Assembly: GCA_037903355.1 (NCBI GenBank)
Contig: JBAJFE010000005.1
Coordinates: 3,534,001-3,598,000 of the forward strand
DNA length: 64,000 nt
Reading direction: 5' to 3'
Source of the DNA: Trichuris trichiura
Taxonomy: Eukaryota > Nematoda > Enoplea > Trichinellida > Trichuridae
Part shown: positions 57,566-64,000 of the stretch, one piece after another
How the letters are laid out: every line of letters starts with the position of its first letter
How positions within the stretch are numbered: the first letter of the stretch is position 1
The notes under the pieces: generated by a model
Databases searched by the model: none
Seen by the model: only the letters and a program-made list of their open reading frames with translations
Told to the model about the DNA's origin: nothing
Position numbers and translations under genes: made by a program

Positions 57566-58004
57566 ATCTTGCTATAGTCAGTGCTTATTCTCTGCTTCGA
57601 TCAGCGCAGCGCTCCTGTTACACCTCAGGGCAGAAATAGCCAGCGTACTGCTCCTTCATAGAGCTAATGGCGGGAAGCAAAGGAACTTCAACTCAACTTC
57701 TATAAGTTTTTCTTTTTGAAAACGGGGTGTTTTATAATGGGTTGAATTTTCATGGTTGTAAGGTCTTCTACGGCTTTTCCTGTTTTTCGTTGTGCTGTTG
57801 TCTGTAATTAAACTAAAAACAACTGCTCTACCAACGGATGGATGAGCCGTTATTAAGAAAATGTACAGATATCAATACACTCAGCTTTTTAATGTTCAAA
57901 GCTGTCGGAACGCTCTAGTTCTGTCGTCAGTGAGGTGGTGGAGGAGGTGTTATTCTCCGAACGGTGTTATATAAGCTCACGTAACAATAGGAATTGGGGA
58001 GAGG
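57566..58004. other. Intergenic
   Basis: OST3/6 3' flank. Near 57,930-57,990 there is a GGAGG-rich stretch continuous with the Penelope fragment and probably part of that element. Confidence 0.4.
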
Positions 58005-58580
58005 TCAGCGCGGCAGAGAGCAACACTTGGTTTTACTAATCAGTGGGTCCCAAGCCCAGCTAACCTCTTGTCCTTTGTCACGGTTGATCGTAGGGTTATG
58101 GCTGATGTAAAGAGCCTCCTTAACCCAGCGGCGATGGAAGTGGCTCTCGCGACAAATAATCCGGGGTTGTAGGTCGAGCAAGCATTGAGAGGAATGCTCG
58201 ACGATCGCCGACGCCTTTATTTTCTCTTGTATAATCTTGTCTGGTTTGAGCTTCTGTGGTCGGCCTCGTCGTGGATTATTTGTGTACGCTTCGTCGGGTT
58301 TGATCAGTCCTCGCATCGCCTCTTTGTATTGGCCAACGTTGTTCATGTGTTGGCCGTACCTGTGAAATAAAGTGTTGCTCGTTTCTCCTATGTAGGAGGC
58401 GTTGCAACCGCATCTTATCTCATAGACGACGCCCGGTCTCCTGTCAAAGGGTACTATGATCATATCGCTCCTCCCCATTGAACGCAAACTGTTAGATGTC
58501 TTAAATCGAACCTTGAAGTCCATGGAACGGTTCAGTCGTAGGATTCGTTCCCCGATGCCGTTGTAATAAAGGATAAACAA
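58005..58580 (-). pseudogene. Penelope-like element remnant (GIY-YIG endonuclease end)
   Basis: A 191-codon minus frame matching the C-terminus of Penelope-like reverse transcriptases: GVVYEIRCGCNASYIGET is the GIY-YIG core (GIY varied to GVVY), followed by HRYGQH, AIVEHSSQC and a C-terminal KEALYISH..NRDKG block. The reverse transcriptase domain is missing, so the element is 5'-truncated. It ends about 60 bp before the 2 kb inverted repeat. Confidence 0.85.
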
Positions 58581-58638
58581 AATGGGGCGGCTATTCGTGA
58601 TTCCAGTGTTAACATTAGTAGGGTTAATACTATCTTGC

Positions 58639-60720
58639 CAGACTACAGTAGATTTTGTGTAGAAGCGACAAGTTGAAAAGTTTGCCTCACCAGTGACAAC
58701 TGAAAGGTAGGACGCAAATAGCGAAGTTCAGGTCAACGGTCTGTTTGCGCTGCCACCTGAATACTGGTAAGCATACTGTAGAGCGGCAGGAGATAAAGTC
58801 GTAGTTTCTGCGGCTGATTTGTTTAACTAGACCTCGACATTTTACTTCAAAGTTTAGCAATTAATAATTCCACGCAGCGCAACCTGCAGTATGCAAATTC
58901 AGCTTAAAGTGCCGTTGACCTACCGTGCACGGCAAAGATGTTCAGGTTAGTACGTTCTCGCTAACGTCATTTGCCTTCTTTTTCATTTTTCTTTCGGCTT
59001 AGGTACCACCCACTTATCAAATCCGAAATGCTATTGCTTTTGTAAGACTACAACTTGCTGAACAACCGGAGCACTAGGTTTTGGAGCGTTTTTTCCCAAG
59101 ACAGACGGTCTCCTTGCTTTGACCACTCCGAGTTTCCGTTTTAGCAGTTTTTGAGTATTTGTTTTGTTGTTTAAAACCAACTGTGAAATCCAAGCTGAAC
59201 GCTGGGCTATGCTTAAGTAGACCAACCGCTGGGCACCTACGGTTCAGTTCAGCGACCTAAAGCTAACAATAGCCAATAAGTATGCTGAAATGATAAAGTA
59301 ATAATTCAGTTTCTAGGTAGAGGAGTAAGCCCTATGCCGTTAAAGCATGGTTTACACGCGATTTTAAATTAAGGCTTACCCTCTCGCCGCCGATCGAGTT
59401 CGGGTAATAGAGTTATTAGCATATTTGCCATTTCGTCTGTACTTCGGCAGCAACTGCTCTTACGTCAGCAAGAGCTGACCGCATTTGCTTTACCATATAA
59501 AGAGAGAAGTAGGACTTCAGCGCTTGCTGGGAAGACTTAAACTCTTCGTTTTCACCATTCAATGAGGCTATCTGAGCCTTCAGTCTTTCCCGCTGTTCAG
59601 TTCCAACTGATCAGCTTTGGTTTGTTGTTTTGTTTTGCTTAATCAATTCCTTTTGCTTCGAGAATAGACCAAAGCTAAGGGATTGAATAAGCATAGCTTA
59701 AAAGCTGACGAATTGGAATAGCAATTGCAAGAAACCTTGCAGACTCGAGAAACGTTGAAAATTAGCATAGTCTCATCGAATGGTAAAAATGAAGCGCTTA
59801 GATTTTCCCAAAGAAGCGCTGAAAGTCTGGCGGCTGGTTCAACTGGACCCTTTTTAGTTACTCTTGGCAGTCGTTGAGCAGCTGGTTTTCCCCTCGCAAT
59901 CCACACACTTTCAGATTCTTTTATTTTTCTCTTCATAATCAATTATATTTACTAGTTCCGAAGTGGACAAAAGCTAGCACCTGAGGTTTCTGGTCAACTT
60001 GGATCCATCGTCAGAGTCATTTGTCAAGTGCTCGGTCAGCCATTCAGGCAATGCTCAAAGTCTTACGGTATAAGCAAAAAATCAGACAGAAGGTCCATAA
60101 GGGAAAGCAGCTGTCGTTTTTTTTGTTTTACGCGACTCCGGCGGCAGATTTGAAACAACTAATGCTATGAGTTTATGTTAACCCCGAAGCGTCGTTTTTA
60201 TCATCAGCAGAAGGTTTTAAACGTAAAAAATGTCTTTTCCTTTAAAAAAGATTGAAAATGGCACTCGATGCGACCTACTGTAGACCGTCGAATGCAGGTT
60301 CCTTTCCCTGGTGCCCTTAGCTAAACGTAAGCCGTAAGCGTAAGCTGTCGCTGAATAGAAGGGATTCATTTTTTCCATTTTAGCTTTCCGTATGGATTTG
60401 CTTCTATTAAGATCTTTTCCGTTCGTCATGATTCGCAGGTTAAGTTATCTACGCGGGTAATGGCTGTAGTTTTTTTGTTTCCGGTATTTGCAGTTCGTTT
60501 AAGCATGTGCCGCTCAAAATCTTTATAGCTAATTCTCCGAGTTTTTTTAAAAATTAGCGGACAGGGCCTATCTTTGGATAATCACGACACATTATACAGC
60601 GTATAAAGTAAGCGTGCCGAAATTTATTTTGAACAGACGTACATATTAAAACCTTTGTGGTTAGCTCGTTCTTGGCAGACGCTCAAACGTTAAGCTTGGA
60701 CCTCCTCCGCGTCAGCAATG
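58639..60720. repeat. 2.08 kb repeat, copy 2 (inverse of 37,641-39,700)
   Basis: Inverse copy of the SURF1-intron repeat. Matching decayed frames on minus are MTNGKDLNRSKSIRKAK (60,217-60,429), a frame beginning MIMKRKIK (59,643-59,942), and a longer C-terminal frame (59,031-59,225) that is broken in copy 1. The coiled-coil stretch is better kept here (QQALKSYFSLYMVKQM, then SALADVRAVAAEVQ). Many substitutions and small indels separate the copies, so the duplication is not recent. Confidence 0.75.
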
Positions 60721-62374
60721 AAGAGAGAAAGTCAGCATACAGTTTTTCTTCGAAAGTTCTTTTGGAAAAGACTTTGAACTTTTAGTGCGCTCGCATGACT
60801 TGAGTGCAAGCAAGCTGATGGGCTCACGAGCTGCTCCTCAAAATGTATACGTACAGAATCGTCGCAGCCTGAGAGGATACAATGGACAAGCAAAATTGTG
60901 GGCCCTCTCCCTCTGTTTGCGCTCAAGTAATAACCTGCATTCTTGACAGTAGTCAGGAACAGCAACATTTATTCATTTTTGGAGCGTTATTTTTAAAAAA
61001 TTCGGGACTTCTTTCTGTTATGCATGCGGCTATCGTGTTCTGCTCTTACGTAAATCTAAGCCAAAACGTGAGCCTCATGTTTAGGTTTAAGGTTAGGTAA
61101 GCGCAAAATAGGGCGACCGGCAAAGTCACAAAACCACTGTGAAACGCGTAACGGCAAAATCGAGGCTGTTTGTCTTACTGTATGCATTCGAGCAGAAGAT
61201 ACCTGATTATTGTCAGTGTAGTTTACTGTTTGCGCGCAAATAGAAGAAAACAGGCAGTCAATCCTTGTTTATCGAATTTTTTGTTATCAGAAGCACGCTT
61301 GTAATAATTACTTGAGACAGTCGATGTTCTACTGTAGTATATTTAGGTACTTATATTTTTGTAATAATTTGAACAGAAGCAGAAAAGAATGCAGGTACAA
61401 TGTCGTAAAGCATCGCTTCGGCATTATGTACCTGGCGGAATACACAGCGTAAGGTTCTTCTTACAAGCTCAAGTGATACGATATTGCAATTTTAATCATT
61501 TTCGTCAACCATACGTCCCTTTTCCTTACACTGAACGAATAAGACGTAAATACGGCAATGGTCGCGCTAATCCGCTATTGATGGTCATTTCCCGCGTCAT
61601 CTAAGCCTTAGCTAAAACGTAATTTTTTTACGCAGCCGGTGTTAGCGCGAACAAAGCGGTAGTATACTGTAGAGCACCGTGAGAAATCATACCAGTCAAA
61701 ACACGTTGCTTGCTACGCGATTATAGAACTGCCTGCGAGCTCGTTTTTTCGTACAAGATTGCCGCTAAATCGTACAAGGCAAATGTTCGTTTCGCATTAA
61801 AAAATCGTACCTGCTTACTACTACAGTAAGACAATCCTAAGTCTCGAAAGAAGCCGAAAGATGCTGCAGTCGTTTGCTTAGTCGGTGAGTAACAGTCAGC
61901 CTACCGTATGGCGGCAGAGCAGTTTCAACTTTCAGCTAGTCAGATGTTAGCAGAAAATTTGTAAAAAAGCGCTACACGCGTTCAACAGGCAAACATGTTT
62001 AACGCTATTTTACAGGTCTTTTTTTCTGCCTCGTTTTTAACGGGAAGGTGGCGAAGCTTAAGCAGAACCAGCTAATTTGCATTTTTAAACAAAACGCCGT
62101 TTGTTCGTTGTTGAAGCACACTTCTTAAACAGATGTATTCAAAAGGCTCAACTGCCTGCTAACTCTGAGGACAAAATTTGACAGTATGGTGAATAAATCG
62201 CGATTTCATCGGATAAAGTGATTCTCGTTAAAGATAACTGCTTGTTGTTTGCCGATTGCGTAATTTAAGTTCCAAAAGGTTAATTTAGTTGCGTTTTCCT
62301 GATGTTGGAATTGCTAAAAGCGGGAACTTGATTTTTTCGCTTTCTCCCCTCGCAATATCTACCATTAATCAACA
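60721..62374. other. Intergenic
   Basis: AT-rich, no gene recognised. It contains one more gtatactgtagag motif near 61,663. The last few hundred bases should include the MED27 promoter. Confidence 0.5.
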
Positions 62375-62392
62375 ATGTTTTGTTGCGTAGTC

Positions 62393-63668
62393 ATGTCAAA
62401 GGACAAAAACGCTTTGTCAACATCGGATGCGGGTACATCATTGGACGTTGGCACTTTGCAAGCTCTCGAAGCGATACGCGAGCTGCGTTCCAACGCGACA
62501 AAAATGTTCGACCTTCTCCAACAGGATCAAGGTGGAAAAGACGACGGCGAAGAGGACAATAGCGCACTCGCCAACGCAATGTCCAATCTGGCGCACTCCA
62601 TACCCGACCAAATCGAGTAATATTTTTGTTTTTTTTTCGTTTGCTTTCTTTTTCGACGATTTTTTTTTAAAAAGAACGTTGGAAAAGTTCATAACTTGTT
62701 TCGCTCGACAAGGCAGCACTTTCTTCCATCAAAATGCCGGCCTGCTGATCAGAAACGATCCCGCGGACGAGACGCATCTTTACGAGAGTATTCTCAGCTC
62801 GTACAATTGGATCAGACGCGCAAGAGAGCACGCCCAATGGACGTTCAACTTTTTGAATCCTATGGCAAGGCGTAGTCAGTCGAAATGTTTGAGAAAAGTT
62901 TTCCCGCCATCCTTTTTGCAAATGAATCCGACGTAGGTGGCGCCCAAATCGACTCTTTGAGCGATTGTTGATTTTTTCTTGATGCGCAGGTTCATGAGCA
63001 ATATGCTGCCTTTTATGCAGAGGCAATATCCGGGCTTGCACATTACCACTATTCCCCGAGGGCGTAGCACCATTCTGCTAATGGTAAGTGTGGGCGTTGT
63101 TTTTTTTTTCTACGTTTTTCTTTTCACCTTTCGCTAGGTGACCGTAAGGCAGGTTCCGTCGCTGGCCGACCCAAGTCGACCTCCTTCGAAGATTTTTGAA
63201 GCAGCCGTACTCTGGCGCGGGCTTCAAATTGAATGGGCTAACGTAAAAGGTCCCGACGAGTCTTTCTACGACGATTCCGGCAAGGTTTCTCCTTCCATTC
63301 ATGCTTACGACAACGCTTCATTGTTTTTCATTGAAGCTTTGTTTGCATCGACGCTCACGCTACGCCATCTTTCGTCACGTCACCGACAATGTCAAAGGTT
63401 TGATTCAACAATTCAACTCGTCGTTGACCACTTTCCCAATGCCGCAAACGGTCGTTCGTCACTTCTTTGTGAGTAGTTTATTTAGGTATGCAAATTTTTT
63501 TAAACCGTCGGCTCGTCTTTTTTTTTTCAGAGTTGGCTCTACTACTACCGCAACGTATTCGCCGAGCCTTGTTGCAATTGTAAGAAAATTCTTAAGGACA
63601 ATCTTCCGCCGTCCTTTCGGGAATACAGGGATAGCAAAATGTACGTGGTGCACGAGAATTGTCGATGA
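62393..63668 (+). CDS. MED27: Mediator complex subunit 27
   Basis: Upper-tail subunit of Mediator, linking transcription factors to RNA polymerase II. Six exons: 62393-62616, 62675-62932, 62990-63083, 63138-63284, 63337-63468 and 63531-63668, together 993 nt or 330 residues; human is 311. An N-terminal helix (LQALEAIRELRSNATKMFDL) matches the family's AISAIQALRSSVSRVFDCL. Then come GLLIRNDPADETHLYESIL, FPPSFL, PRGRSTILLMVTV, YAIFRHVTDNVKGLIQQF and MPQTVVRHFFSWLYYYRNVF. The C-terminal zinc-finger-like segment has PCCNCKKILKDNLPPSFREY and ends HENCR. An in-frame ATG at 62,375 would add six residues; I prefer 62,393. All introns are short GT-AG. Confidence 0.93.
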
Positions 63669-64000
63669 CCAATTTGCATACGAAAAACCCAATAAAGGTG
63701 ACTACTATTTTTTTAATCGTCGCCGCTTCCGAAGCGAACCCGGTTGTAAAGTTTGTTCGCCTTTGTCATTCATGCCAGCTTGAGGCGGACAATAGCGAAA
63801 GAGTCGTCTCAATGGGGCTTAGCTGAAAATGCGCGGGGAGAACAGCCCGCGGCGCTTCTTCTTCGAAGCTGACTTGCTTATTTTCGATCCGGGTTTTCCG
63901 GTTTTCAGCGTTTACTTATTTTAGCCGCGCTTTTTAAGCTGCGTGCTTAGAATTTTCTAATGACTTACGATGACTCATCAAAGACGCATTCCCCAAAAAC
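63669..64000. other. Downstream of MED27
   Basis: No gene identified before the window ends. Confidence 0.5.

Noticed and set aside
1..64000. CRISPR arrays, bacterial operons, rRNA genes
   Set aside because: The window is animal nuclear DNA; no regularly spaced direct repeats or rRNA-like sequence were seen.

Overview
This is a eukaryotic, animal nuclear window. Genes are dense and mostly have short GT-AG introns of about 46-60 nt, with a few kilobase-scale introns. Base composition is AT-leaning. The gene set (a single long Dicer, MOCOS, SURF1, RNF146, SWI5, TRAPPC4, LAMTOR4, TMEM126-like, OST3/OST6, MED27) is animal. Compact introns, mariner, Tigger and Penelope remnants, small secreted cysteine proteins and a possible two-gene operon fit a nematode. 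Splice acceptors are varied (TAG, AAG, CAG) rather than the strict Caenorhabditis form, so I lean to a basal (Dorylaimia, Trichuris/Trichinella-like) nematode. That placement is inference.

Layout. 1-10.4 kb: two diverged tandem copies of a block carrying a small secreted Cys-rich protein gene; the last exon differs between copies only at synonymous sites. 11.5-14.3 kb (minus): molybdenum cofactor sulfurase in seven exons, with one apparent frameshift and a GC-AG intron. 16.5-26.6 kb (minus): a 24-exon Dicer whose frame closes exactly (1,666 aa); two of its introns carry short inverted-repeat elements. 29.8-31.2 kb (minus): a secreted Gly/Val/Pro/Thr repeat protein. 33.4-33.7 kb (minus): an 83-codon ORF with a BH3-like motif. 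35.7-40.6 kb (minus): SURF1 in eight exons, with a 2.06 kb repeat in intron 4. 41.3-45.5 kb (plus): RNF146, SWI5, TRAPPC4 and LAMTOR4. 45.9-47.9 kb: a beta-1,3-galactosyltransferase-like gene tail-to-tail with a TMEM126-like gene. 48.7-51.3 kb: a deleted Tigger element and a dead full-length mariner. 51.5-53.0 kb: a signal-peptide ORF and a possible cystatin-like protein. 53.5-55.8 kb: an inverted RNF146 fragment fused to a 5'-truncated PYROXD1 locus with an in-frame stop. 56.6-57.6 kb: OST3/OST6. 58.0-58.6 kb: the GIY-YIG end of a Penelope-like element. 58.6-60.7 kb: the second, inverted copy of the SURF1-intron repeat. 62.4-63.7 kb: MED27.

Most genes are unrelated housekeeping functions: RNA silencing (Dicer), Moco maturation (MOCOS), respiratory-chain assembly (SURF1, TMEM126-like), PAR-dependent ubiquitination (RNF146), recombination (SWI5), vesicle tethering (TRAPPC4), lysosomal mTORC1 scaffolding (LAMTOR4), N-glycosylation (OST3/6) and transcription (MED27). 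The less usual material lies in the secreted genes at 1-10 kb, the BH3-like ORF, the paired 2 kb inverted repeat and the RNF146/PYROXD1 rearrangement. All gene models come from reading splice sites and frames by eye; no database search was run.
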